Below, piece after piece: positions 41,223-53,000 of a stretch of DNA of 64,000 bases (position 1 is the stretch's first letter; each line of letters opens with the position of its first letter). Made by a program: the position numbers and the translations under genes. The notes beneath the pieces were generated by a model. The model saw nothing but the letters and a program-made list of their open reading frames with translations. It did not search any database and was not told where the DNA came from. This stretch comes from Theobroma cacao (lineage: Eukaryota > Streptophyta > Magnoliopsida > Malvales > Malvaceae), in assembly GCF_000208745.1 (NCBI RefSeq), contig NC_030850.1, forward strand, positions 3,768,671 to 3,832,670, read 5' to 3'.

Positions 41223-41542
41223 CAGTTAATTTGCCTTCTCATTTCTACGTGGTGCGGGACGCTTTATTATTAGAATACTAGAAATATTGGGCCCTCAAAA
41301 ATCTTAGCCCAAGTCTGACCTAAAACTTCGTCCAAGATGGCCTAATTCTTCACAATTTGAGGTCAAGCCCGTTTCTGGAGGGCTTCCGAGCCTGGGTATT
41401 TAAATTCCCGTTAGAAGCTTCGTATACCCTCTCCGTCTTCAACCTCCAATAACACCATCGTGGACCTGTTTCCCTCCGAGAAATTGCACGAACATGGAAA
41501 CATCTGCTGAAAAATAGCTTAACCCTGCAAAACAACATATAA
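41223..41542. promoter_or_regulatory. Shared promoter of divergent PPR genes
   Basis: Only 320 bp separate the two divergent start codons. The interval holds TGGGCC at 41288-41293 (within the palindrome GGGCCC) and, in opposite orientation, AGCCCA at 41306-41311. Both are site II type motifs common in promoters of organelle-function genes. No clear TATA box is present on either side. Confidence 0.6.
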
Positions 41543-43486
41543 ATGAGGAGATTCTCTTCCAAAACGCTATGTCTTATCGCCAGACAACGCCATCTCTCAC
41601 TTTCCTCCTATCCAAACACGTACCACTTTCACATCCTTCCCGACAACAACAACAACAACAACAACAGCAACAGCCTTAACCTTCTCTCAAGCAATTCAAA
41701 ATCTGGATTCGGTTTAGTTACCCTCGAAACCAAGCAACCCACTCTTAAATCCGACAACGACCAACAGACCGACGACTTTGCTTCCGACGTCGAAAAAATC
41801 TACAGAATCCTCCGAAAATTCCACACTCGAGTCCCGAAACTTAACCTCGCGTTACAACAATCTGGCGTCGTTTTCCGTCCCGGTTTAACCGAACGCGTTT
41901 TGAACCGTTGCGGCGACGCAGGTAATTTAGGTTACAAGTTCTTCACTTGGGCATCGAAACAACCCGGATATCACCCAAGCTATGAAATTTACAAGGCAAT
42001 GATTAAAATCTTAGGCAAAATGAGACAATTCGGCGCCGTGTGGGCATTAATTGAAGAAATCAAAAGGGAAAATCCCCATTTCATTACGGCGGAATTATTT
42101 ATCCTCTTGATAAGGAGGTTTGCTTCTTCAAGAATGGTGAAAAAAGCTATTGAAGTGTTCGATGAAATGCCAAAGTACGGTTGCCCACAAGACGACGCCG
42201 TGTTTGGCTCTTTATTAGATGCATTATGTAAAAATGGGAATGTAAAAGAAGCGGCTTTGGTTTTTGAGGAAATGAGGGTGAGATTTCTGCCTAATTTAAA
42301 GCATTTTACTTCGTTGTTGTATGGTTGGTGTAAAGAAGGGAGGATTTTGGAAGCTAAACATGTGTTGGTTCAAATGAAGGAAGCCGGTTTCGAGTCTGAT
42401 ATTGTAGTTTTTAACAATCTGTTAAGTGGGTACGTTTTGGGAAACAAAATGGGGGATGCTTTTGATTTGTTGAAAGAAATGAGGAAGAAAGGGATTGACC
42501 CAAATGCGAATTCGTATACTATTGTGATTCAAGGGCTTTGCAAGGCTGATAGAATGGAGGAAGCAATGAGGGTTTTTGTTGACATGGAGAGAGATGGTTG
42601 TCGAGGTGATGTTGTGGTTTATACAACCTTGATAAGTGGGTTTTGTAAGTGGGGAAGGGTTGAGAAAGGTTATGAGGTGTTGGATAGGATGATATCGGAA
42701 GGGCTTATGCCGAATTCATTGACTTATTTGCATATTATGTTGGCTCATGAGAAGAAGGATGAGTTAGAAGAGTGTTTGGAGTTGATGGAGGAGATGAGGA
42801 AGATTGGTTGTGTTCCTGATGGTGGTATTTATAATGTGGTTGTTCGATTAGCTTGTAAGTTGGAGGAAGTGAAAGAAGCTGCTCGTGTTTGGAATGAGAT
42901 GGAAGGAAGGGGATTTAGTCCTGGGGTTGATAATTTTATTGTTATGATACATGGATTTATTGGGCAAGGGTGTTTGGTTGAAGCCTGTGAGTATTTTAAA
43001 GAAATGGCTGGAAGAGGTCTTTTTTGCGTTCCTCAATATGGGATTTTGAAAGATTTGTTGAATTCTTTGTTGAGAGCTGAGAAGCTTGAAATGGCGAAGA
43101 ATGTTTGGAGTTGTATTGTTAGTAAGGGATGCGAGCTTAATGTGTCTGCATGGACAATATGGGTTCACGCACTTTTCTCAAAGGGGCATGTGAAGGAGGC
43201 ATGTTCTTATTGTCTGGAAATGATGGATGTGGACGTAATGCCACAGCCAGATACTTTTGCAAAGCTTATGAGGGGTTTGAGGAAACTGTACAACAGGCAG
43301 ATCGCTGCAGAGATTACAGAGAAGGTGAGGAAGATGGCTGCAGATAGAGAGATCACTTTTAAGATGTATAAACGGCGGGGGCAGAGAGACTTGAAAGAAA
43401 AAGTGAAGGAAAAAGCAGATGGTAGAAAGAGGAGGGCTCGTCGACGTCGGTGGGGTGGGGCCTGTAGTAGAGCTAACATTTTGTAG
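41543..43486 (+). CDS. P-class pentatricopeptide repeat protein
   Basis: RNA-binding PPR protein of the P class, expected to be mitochondrial and to act in transcript processing, stability or translation. Single exon, 647 aa, stop at 43484-43486. The N-terminus MRRFSSKTLCLIARQRHLSLSS is arginine- and serine-rich and free of acidic residues, as in mitochondrial presequences. An Asn tract from an ACA/CAA repeat (about 41645-41675) follows. About 12 consecutive 35-residue P-type repeats run from about residue 130 to 570, e.g. VVFNNLLSGYVLGNKMGDAF, SYTIVIQGLCKADRMEEAM and VVYTTLISGFCKWGRVEKGY. The last 50 residues are very basic (RKRRARRRRWGG), which could help bind RNA. It corresponds to Arabidopsis At3g49730 by order and orientation relative to its divergent neighbour. 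Confidence 0.93.
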   Translation: MRRFSSKTLCLIARQRHLSLSSYPNTYHFHILPDNNNNNNNSNSLNLLSSNSKSGFGLVTLETKQPTLKSDNDQQTDDFASDVEKIYRILRKFHTRVPKLNLALQQSGVVFRPGLTERVLNRCGDAGNLGYKFFTWASKQPGYHPSYEIYKAMIKILGKMRQFGAVWALIEEIKRENPHFITAELFILLIRRFASSRMVKKAIEVFDEMPKYGCPQDDAVFGSLLDALCKNGNVKEAALVFEEMRVRFLPNLKHFTSLLYGWCKEGRILEAKHVLVQMKEAGFESDIVVFNNLLSGYVLGNKMGDAFDLLKEMRKKGIDPNANSYTIVIQGLCKADRMEEAMRVFVDMERDGCRGDVVVYTTLISGFCKWGRVEKGYEVLDRMISEGLMPNSLTYLHIMLAHEKKDELEECLELMEEMRKIGCVPDGGIYNVVVRLACKLEEVKEAARVWNEMEGRGFSPGVDNFIVMIHGFIGQGCLVEACEYFKEMAGRGLFCVPQYGILKDLLNSLLRAEKLEMAKNVWSCIVSKGCELNVSAWTIWVHALFSKGHVKEACSYCLEMMDVDVMPQPDTFAKLMRGLRKLYNRQIAAEITEKVRKMAADREITFKMYKRRGQRDLKEKVKEKADGRKRRARRRRWGGACSRANIL

Positions 43487-45423
43487 TTTGAAATCAAGGC
43501 CATTTGTCAAGTAAGAGAACCCACTGCAGAAGTATTGATTAGATTGCTTCTCAGGCAGTTATGGATTTGCATTTGTTATGCATTGGAGAAGTGAGGAACT
43601 CTCTATATTCTTTAGAAGCACTCAGCTTGTTCTGCAGGTAGTTGGAAAAAACTCCATTATCACTGCTTTTAGATGTCATGTATTCTTTCTTGCAAATTAT
43701 CACTCTGTTTGCTATTTGTTCTATTTATTACATCTAGCTTTCCTTCCTAAAAATATTTTTTATTCAAGACTTGGCTGGGCTGCAATTAAGTTCTCATCAG
43801 ACCTAGAATCCTTTGTCAATGTGGTAGCTTATTTTGAGCATCTGGAATGCTTTGGCATTGGTTGTCATATAACATTATCATAGCTAGTAATTGTATGTTA
43901 GGAAATAAGTTAGTATTTTTTTTTATTTATTTCTTGTTTTGCTGGATATTTAGTGGCATGTGGAATTAGAGCAGAATCGCTGCAAAAGGAGTTTGCAAAT
44001 CAGAAGCATAGTGCTTAATTTGGTATGCATGACAATTTTTAATGGATCATTTATAGTGTACACTCTGGTCCTTCTCACAAGCTGTTGATAGTCCTGATTT
44101 ATTGCCACTGATTATGATTAAGGGCATACAGAAGCCTTGTTAAGTTTGAATATATAAAGTTAGTTATGTTGGAGTTTGGGAATTGAATGCCCTCAGGCCT
44201 CAACTGTGGATAAATAGTAAATAAATCATTCCCTTTTCAGGAACTAATTCTTTGTATGACAGCACCCACTAGATGGACCAAATGTATAAAAAATATGCTT
44301 TGTTTGATTGATCAAAAATTTGATTTTCAAGCAAATTCTTGGGATATTGAAAGAATTTGCACATGTTCCTAACAATGATTATTTAGAAGGCAGGTTGATC
44401 AAAATTTGTCAATGATACTGATCTCTGGAAAAATATTGAGTTTGGTGCCTCCTTAGCCCTTTTCATCATTATCATTCCCTAGCATTCTATATCAAGTTTT
44501 GCTTTTCTACTGGCAATATTCCTCATTTGCACTACCCTTCCTAGTTGCCCCCATTTACCCAATACATGAAGGGCATTCTGCGTAGTTTTCTTTAGTCAAG
44601 TTGAGCTGGTTTTTGTTAAATTTTAAATTGTTTGACTTGTGCGTTTTCCTTCTCATATTTTGGTCCTGCCCTTAGATGCCTTTCTTTTAGAAAGATTATT
44701 GTGGGTTACATATTTTGGATCATTGTATCATATGAATATTTTCTTTGAAAAAAATGATACCTTCCTGATCTTTAAATTTTTTCTTTGTTCTAGGAACTTG
44801 GAAGTCATATTTACTCCACATGTTGATGCAACTCTTTGACCATTTTGCTGAGTTCCTACATAAATTGTGTTCATGAAACAGCCCAGCAACGTGGCTCTGG
44901 CTTTGTAAACTATCTTTCATGAATGTAGTCCTTGAAGATGGAGCAAAATGGTGTCTGCTTGATTCTTCTGACAACATGGGGGATAACTTTTTCGTATAAT
45001 TGAGATGGTTAGAAGATGCATCAATAATGACACTGATGTAGAGTAAAATTTGAAAAACAAGCAAGCTTATTCTGGGGAAACCAACATTCTAGACTATGCC
45101 TAGTTTATTGGTGTCAGAATCATGGGGAGTTAGCATTTGAATATATCTAATGGAATTAATTTACCCTGCTAATTTCAATATTTCAGTAACTCCTTGATAT
45201 TCTGCTATCTCAATGGTGTGTTCTTCAATCACTAATTTACAGTGCACAACTTTAGCAGTCATCTTAATTGGCAAACAATGAATAATAGAATTCAGAACTC
45301 TTTCTTCCAGTAACCAATATTCAAATCTGTAGGTTTTGCCAGTATGCTATGCGCAATGAAACCCATGTTCCTTTCTGTAGGCTTTTTGCTTTTCTGTAGT
45401 TTGCATACTGTATGGAGATATCA
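43487..45423. other. Convergent PPR/CBS-gene spacer
   Basis: 3' flanks of two convergent genes. No supported gene, RNA or repeat is seen; the short frames are unremarkable. Confidence 0.5.
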
Positions 45424-47877
45424 TTAACTTTCATGACGATGATCTGTCTCATCAAAGATCTCCTCCTGCATGGACAAAAACAGTTGGGGCATATATATTT
45501 TCTTCTCCTTCGAGATTTGATGGAGGAAAATTCACTAGAAAGAGTTTTTTTCCACTTACTTGCAAAAGCTCTTCAATGACATCTTCCAGCGTTATTATGC
45601 CAATAGCTTCCCCATCTCCACTGGTCAGAGGGAGTGAATCATCATTGATTTGCAGGATTTCTGAGTGGATGTCCCTTGCCCATTTCTTGCCTTTGGATGA
45701 TGCTCTATGTGAATTTCCATCTAAACTTTTCCACTTTTTGAGCGTTCTTTTGCTTGGTAAACATTTCCCCGGTGGATGCTTTTCGCCATCAATGTCCAAC
45801 CGAACATCTCTGTCCGAGTGTTCACTGGCTGTATGCTCTGTTTTGTTGTTCTGTTTTATTACAACAGCCATATGGCTGTGACCTTTCTGAAACTCATTTA
45901 GTATGTCATACAAAGGCATTGTCTCAGGAACCCTAGCACACATGAAACAAATATTAAAGGAGATCTTAATGTCAGTCAATGTAACCTTGGGCTTGGTTTA
46001 GCAGATAATATTAGCAAATCCTATTACTTCCATTATGTCTTGCAAATTTAATCAATGAAAGTCATATGTTTACGAAGATTCCGCAGCATAGATACGCCGT
46101 GCATGACTGGCACATGCAGTTTTATGGTAATTTCTTCATAATACAGCTCAGTGCATATGATCCTTAATGGAGTATCAGCAGCTTAGAATGCATATCTTTA
46201 CCCCTTGTATACCTTGGAATCCTGCGAAGCGTGATGTTTTTTACAGGCACCTCATCTTCTGGATGGATGGTTAACAAGTTCTTCACCTAATATCAAAACT
46301 AGAATATTAGTGATCTTGACACATTTTTGACAGTGCAAGGCATTTTAATTGGACTACGGGCAGAAAAGATAACAAGAGATGATTCTGCATCAAAATTTGA
46401 TGATTTTGAGCTTGCTGCTGCATAATAAGTGAAAACCATGAAATGAAATTGTCGTAAACTGCTGAATAAATGAATGAAAATTACCAAAACAAGTCCAATT
46501 ATGTTTTCTAAACGCTCATGGTAAACAGGTATCCTGCTATGCCCTTTCTCCAGAATTAACTTCATCAAATCCCTGCATGTTCTTGGATTGCAAATAGTAT
46601 GTTATGCATCTTATTAAGGGATTGCTGCCAGGAAATCTAGTAATTGGTAAATGCAACTAAAGTTTTTCTTTATCAAGGGTATTCTAACCTGTCCAATTTA
46701 GCATTGATATTAATTGCAAAAGTTTCAGATATAGAAGTCATTGCGTCCATTGCTGTTTTCTCACTTAGTTCAAGTGCTCCTGCTATTATTGTTGTCTCAT
46801 CACGTGTCAATTCTCCACCCTTGCCAGCCTGCGTAAGAGTCAGAATGCGTTACTTCGCTGCAAGCAAAGGGAGGGAGGGTAGGTGTTTGAAGCGGTTCAT
46901 GGTTAAGGACCTCATCATACCTCATTACCATGCAAATCAACAAGTGTTTTCAACTCAGCACGGCGGAAAAGAGCTTCATGCCCTTTCCCCAGGAGAAGGT
47001 CTAATAGCTAATAAAACAGAAGCAGTAGTCAGCACTTTCGTTGGGGCATCTACAATCACTACTCAGATATAGCTTGTCAAGTACAGACACAACGATTTTC
47101 ACCTTGCTTATTGGATATGCAACTGGAAAACAAATCCAAACTAGAATTTGAACAAATGGAGCAACTTTTGCACCAATTGCTAGACCATATCGGGTACAAA
47201 CTGCTTGGGGTACAATCTGCATTATAAGGAAGAAAACGAGACGGGTTGATGTACAAAACTGAAAAGAGAGCATTTTTTGGCTCGAAGAAAAAGCTCAGAA
47301 AAGCCTAAACATGAGACTGAAAACCTGAAATGAAACTAACCTCACCAAACAAAAGTATCAGGGTGACTGAAATAAGAATAGCTCCCCAAGCTGATACCAA
47401 GCTGTCCAGAAAGATTGGAAGGGCCTGTAAAACCAATAAACTCAGAGTTAGAAAGTTCCAACTGTGAGTGACAACACTAGATATGACATGAAAGTCCTCC
47501 ACTAATTCATACCTCCATAGCTGCAGCATTGCAGATTAATAGAGAGCACAGAAGCAAATGCTGTCTTCTAACAACTGGAAGTATCTTTGCTGTCATAAAT
47601 AATACAAGCCACAGCAAATGGACTCATTTAAAGAAGAAGAAGAAGAAAAAGAAGATGCAATTTATTTACCAAAAAAAGAGGGTATCAGAAGATCATTACT
47701 GGCATGTTTACTATCAGTAGGCGTTCCAGACCTAGCAAGAACTTCAAGATCAACAAGGCTCATAGACATGAGCCCCATCGTGAGTCCAGACATCAACCCA
47801 GCAAACAACACTAGACCGGCAACTATAATGATCTGAATAAAGAACCCCGTTTCACAGCAATGATACTCTATTGCCAT
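45424..47877 (-). CDS. CNNM/DUF21 and CBS-domain membrane protein
   Basis: Membrane protein of the CNNM (DUF21-CBS) family; plant members include the MGR magnesium-release proteins. Ten exons on the minus strand: 47700-47877, 47513-47589, 47341-47424, 47103-47216, 46921-47007, 46689-46828, 46485-46572, 46213-46286, 45560-45932 and 45424-45465. All are GT-AG; total 1257 nt, 418 aa. The DUF21 part has a first membrane helix ending in [16 protein letters not shown], then [27 protein letters not shown] and [16 protein letters not shown] linker ([13 protein letters not shown]) leads to a CBS pair: [20 protein letters not shown] and GHSHMAVVI...[15 protein letters not shown] charged insert of about 70 residues interrupts the second CBS. 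The C-terminus is [13 protein letters not shown]. It closely resembles Arabidopsis At4g33700-type proteins. The transported ion is inferred from the family only. Confidence 0.92.
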
Positions 47878-50080
47878 TCACTTCTTTTCTTTCCTCTTCT
47901 TTCGGTCTTTGTTTTTCTCTTTGTTATCTGATAAGAATTTTTTATGTAAAGATAACAACAGCTCTGTACATAGCCAAGAAATCTAGTGTACATGAATGAA
48001 CTTATTCGACAGATAACGACAGAATAAAATATAAGATTCGACTCTTTTTCTGTATGGCCCTGTCAACCGAGATGTCTGGGACTTCTCTCTTTTTTCTTCC
48101 TTCAAAATGAAGGAGAGATTGAAAGGTGATCAAGACAACAATATGAAACAGGTGTTTTGCCTGTTGGAAGTTGGAACACTCTCCTAAACTTTTTCTAGTT
48201 CTGTTATACCCTGCCAAATTCTGCTACCTATACTGTTATATATGATGACTGATATTTAAGATAAAACCATGGTCTGCATAATTTTCTCTCTTTTTTCTCA
48301 CAAGGACAATTGCAAACTTTAAGTTATTTGATAAAGAGAAATTAAAATCTCAACCCCCTAATCCTCACTTCCTCACCATGCGAAATTCATTCTTTAGGAA
48401 TAAGTATAACTCGCAAAGGTTACTTAACCTTTAGAGATGCTTAAAGGGTTTTATGATCCAAACCCAACTCTTTTTTTTTTTCTTTTCTTTAGATGTAGTA
48501 ATTGCATAAAGACCACAGTAAAGAAAGTTTGATTCTTTGCCAAAAGGGTAATGCCACTATGTTAAGTCGAGGTTACTAGAAAGTCCTTGTCACGGCTCAT
48601 TAGAACTTGTTTTCTTATCCAATAAAAGGGAAAACCAAAAGAAAAATAGAAACCCTTTGGAGGAGATTGCCTAGTTTCAATGGAAGGGCGTTGATGTTAC
48701 TAAGATTCGATGTTGGGTTCTGACTTATAAAATGAGGAGAAAGGATGGGATTATCACAACAACCTTTTTTTTTTTTTTTCCTGTCTTGCTTAAATTATAA
48801 GCTCTTTCTGGTGCAAGACATCGAAGGATCCACTTAGATTGTAACCTGCCATGCCAGCAAGGATATGCAAACAAAACCCAAGGAATATGACCCGCAATTT
48901 GATTACATTGGCCAACATTTGTTCTGGCATCTTGTTCTCACCACTGAAACACGTTAGTTAATGGATTTGATGCCATTGTTCTAAGAATTATTCCAAGAAT
49001 CAAGTTAGGTCATATCTTGTTGGAGGTGCAACCCATAAGATGGTATTACAGCACTTCAGGGGAATTTGCTTTGCTCTATTTCCTATGCCCATCTAGTTAG
49101 TTAGAATCTTTCACCCCAAAATTCATTGATCACGGCATATTTTAACAATAGAACGTGATATTTTCCTCTCTTTTATTGATTTGATTTGGTTTTTATATAT
49201 TTGAGCTTCGAGAGAGGAGTTGAAACTCGAGACAAGAGTCAAGACCCTCTTTGTAGTAGCAACGGTCACTTAATCAGTAGTTTAAGCTTGAGTTAATCTT
49301 TTCATTTCTCCACCTAAGAGTTAAGACTTGATTTGGGCTATTGAATCAAATTGCACTTTATACTTTGAAAGAGAAGTAAAGATAAAATGTTTAATTAGCT
49401 AATAATAGCAAGAAATATTATTGGCCAACATAAAAGATTTAATTTAATTACACATATTTACATAGTTAACCACCATTGTACTCTTTTATCTCTTTTGGTC
49501 ACTAATATAAACAATGAAGGAAAAAAAGTTTATAGCATAAAAATGTTTATAAATTGAAAAATTATACGTGTAAGTTTGTTATATCGATTGAGATTATAGT
49601 ATGATTTTATTAAGGAGAATCTTAAAGATATTTATTAAAATATTATTTATGATAATATTTTAACATTAAATCTAATAATTAATAATTAATGTGGTAATTT
49701 TCAATACATTTTAAGAAGATAGAACTTCATATAGTAACTTGAACAAATGTTGTTATGATACTCATTAACAAAATCCTATAATTCATTACTATTTTATTTC
49801 AATCTCCTGAAAGAACTACTTCCTGAAATACATGGTCTCATGGATAAAGCAACATTGTGGGCCTCAAAAATCGCAATGGTGATTGGGTTGAACATGGACA
49901 CGTAAACTAGGAAATGGGCTCCCAAGGTTAAGCCCTGAAAGGCTAAAACCTGACCTTCTTCTCCGCACCGTGTCTACTGTCCGGTAACCGGAACCCCTTC
50001 ATCATCCGAAAGAAGAAAGAACACTCCTCCAATTCAGTAAAAAGTAGAAGCTCTCTAATTTTGCCAACATCTTTAGAGAA
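47878..50080. other. Divergent CBS-gene/HflX spacer
   Basis: About 2.2 kb between two divergent genes. Near the HflX start lie TGGGCC (49858-49863) and TGGGCT (49915-49920), site II type motifs often found upstream of organelle-function genes. Otherwise the stretch is AT-rich with no gene or clear repeat. Confidence 0.5.
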
Positions 50081-53000
50081 ATGTTAAGAGCCCTGTCTTT
50101 GACACGAACCTGCCTCAGGTCCCGATGTCAGTCCCTCTCCCACCGACCTTCTCCTTCTCCACTTTCCATTCTCTCTTCACCATACTCAACTTCAAAGCAG
50201 CAAAACAGAGTCACTGAAGATGACCAACACACCACCGTTTCAGTTTTCAACAGGGACCCAACTGACCCACCTCGGCTCTTCCTCGTCCAGCCCCGTCTCC
50301 GTCCCGCTACTTTCTTGCAGGCTAAGCTCAACGAGGCTCTTTGTCTAGCTAATTCCCTAGAGGAACAGCGTGATGGGTACTTCGACACTGATTTCTTCGA
50401 CAAGGAGTTGCCTCCTCATGTTGTTGTCCAAAACCCTTCTCTTAAATCTTCCAAAATCCGCGCAGGTATAAAAAATCTTTTGGTATTTTCCTTTTTGACT
50501 CATTTTCACTTAGGGAACATTTAGTTGTTAATGTTTACTACTTCCTCATTGTTTACGATAATGAAAGGGAAAAATGTGTGTTAATACAGAAGTAACATTT
50601 TTGAACATTTCTTAGTTTCAAATTTAGTTTTTTGAGTAACAATAAATTTATGTTACAATTGAATTATTTGTTTATTTTTTTATCAAACTTGATTTGAAAT
50701 GTTATTATATAGGGAAAAGTAAGTAGTCAATGTAATTGTAAAACAGGGCTTACTATCTTGTACTCGATTCGGTTTTGGCTTGTTTTGGGTTGCTTGATTA
50801 ATTGCCTTTTGATTTTATTGAAAAGCTATTCTTTTTGGGTGTTTTAGCTTTGTTAATCATGTTTTTAGACATTTTTTCAATATTTTGTTCTTGAATTCTG
50901 TTTTATTTTATTTCTAGACACGTATTTTGGACCTGGAACTGTACATAACATCAAATGCCATTTGAATGCTGTCGAGTCCAAGGCAAGGAGCTTCTTATAA
51001 TCTTTCTTCTTATCTTTGCAGTGGCATAGCCAGAATTTTTAGTGGGGTCATACTCATATACTAATTCACATAATATAAAGACATACTTTTTAACATTGTA
51101 TTATTAAAAACACTTTGCATTAAATCTAAAAACTTTAAATATTCAAAAAGATTTAGTATGTTATATATTGCTTCCCAAAGTTTTTGTTTTAGAATGAGAT
51201 ATTTTACCATGCAGTCACGCCTATGATATAATCATCCTTGAATATTACAAATTAGGTTGGGTATTATTTAGTTATTACTTTTGTTATATACATTTTGCTT
51301 TGCAAAACATGTGTTTAGATATCAGAATAAACAAATGATTTTGATTAGGAAGAATTAAAATTAATCTTTGTGCATAATAAAATGCATGATTTTACTCTTA
51401 TTAAGAACAATTATATTTGAACATATGTCACCTTTCACATTTTAATCACATAACTTATTAATATATAGTCAAATTTATGCAAATTAAAAGACTTTTTAAC
51501 ATAAAGCTACGTATTACTCATTGTCAATATAAAAATGGACGAAAACTCTTTATGTTTGACCCCCTTTTTTATTTTTTTATTTAATTTGAGTGGGTTCAAT
51601 ACAAAAAATTGCAAAAATTTTACTACAGATATATATATAAACCTAACTTTTTAAAAATTGACCCCACAAACCACTATGTAGCTGCGCCCCTGGTTCTTTA
51701 TTATGAGTGAATGATTTTCATGGAACTGTGGAAGCCTTATCTATAACAATATGATTTTACTAGGATGAAGTTGATGCTGTCTTCATCAATACCATTCTGT
51801 CCGGAATACAGCAACGTAATTTGGAGGCAAGTAATGGCTGCCTACTTTCTCTCAGTCTTTTGGTGGCAAGGCAAACGCAAGCTATAGTCCCATGTGCTTT
51901 GGTAATATATTTTCTTGTTTTCGATTTTCAATGACAGCGAATTTGGGGCAAACCTGTGTTAGATCGCGTGGGCCTTATAATAGAAATATTCAATGCTCAT
52001 GCGCATACAAAGGAGGCAAAGTTACAGGTACAGTTCCTGCCTTTACTTGGCATGACATTGCATTTTGAATTCCACTATTTGTTTTCTCTTAAACTGGTTT
52101 ATGCACTTATTCATCATCCAATTAGGTTTACAATGGAACCTAGAAATCAGGAGGTTGTCCTTTTAATATTTTGCAGGCAGAATTAGCAGCTCTTATGTAC
52201 AAGAAGAGTAGGCTTGTTCGTGTACGTGGAGCAGACGGACGCTATACTTTTGGAGTTACTGGAGAAGCTGAAGTTGTTAGTGCAAGAGGGTGAGGCCTGA
52301 ATTTCTTGTAGAATAGGACTAGATTGTAAAACTTGTGAACATTTGTATGTATAGCATATATTCGAGTGAAATCCAAGATGATTTGAATACATCTGACCAT
52401 AATTCAAGGTGTTTCTGATTCTTATTATGAAGCCAAAAGACCTGATCTAAACTAGTTCTTTCTCTCTCTGGTTTTGTCTTGCTCTTGCATAAATTCTTTT
52501 GATGTGTTTCTTTAACTCAACTAAAATAAAAAAAGATAATAAACACTATATAAATTGAGAACAATTTAAAAAATGCGAAGCTTTACTAGGCGAGATCATG
52601 GATCATGATGTATTCATTTTGGTCAATCTTCTCTTTCAATAGTTGAAATGTTACCATGATTCAAATAATTCTATTGTAAACAATTATCAATCCATAGAAG
52701 GATTTTGAAAATGCATAGTTATTGATTGCAGAAGAGGAAGTGGGGGTCGTGGTTTCATCAGTGGTGCTGGAGAAACTGAACTGCAGCTTCAACGCCGAAG
52801 GTTTGCTCTTCATACTAATTTCATAATGATTTCTTCTTACGATCTTGTGTACAAAATTATTGTATGAAGCTGTCTCAGATACTTATTTCTAAATTTTTTG
52901 ATGAGTTGCATATTATGTAGCTTTTGTGTGGTTGTTAGGAGCCACAAGTACAATTGTAAATATTTGTGATTTCTAAATCTGATGTGTTGGAATCTCTTTT

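Noticed and set aside
51827..51937. Use of the GT at 51831 as the HflX intron 3 donor
   Set aside because: It adds four coding bases and breaks the frame before RIWGKPVLDRVG. The GC donor keeps the frame.
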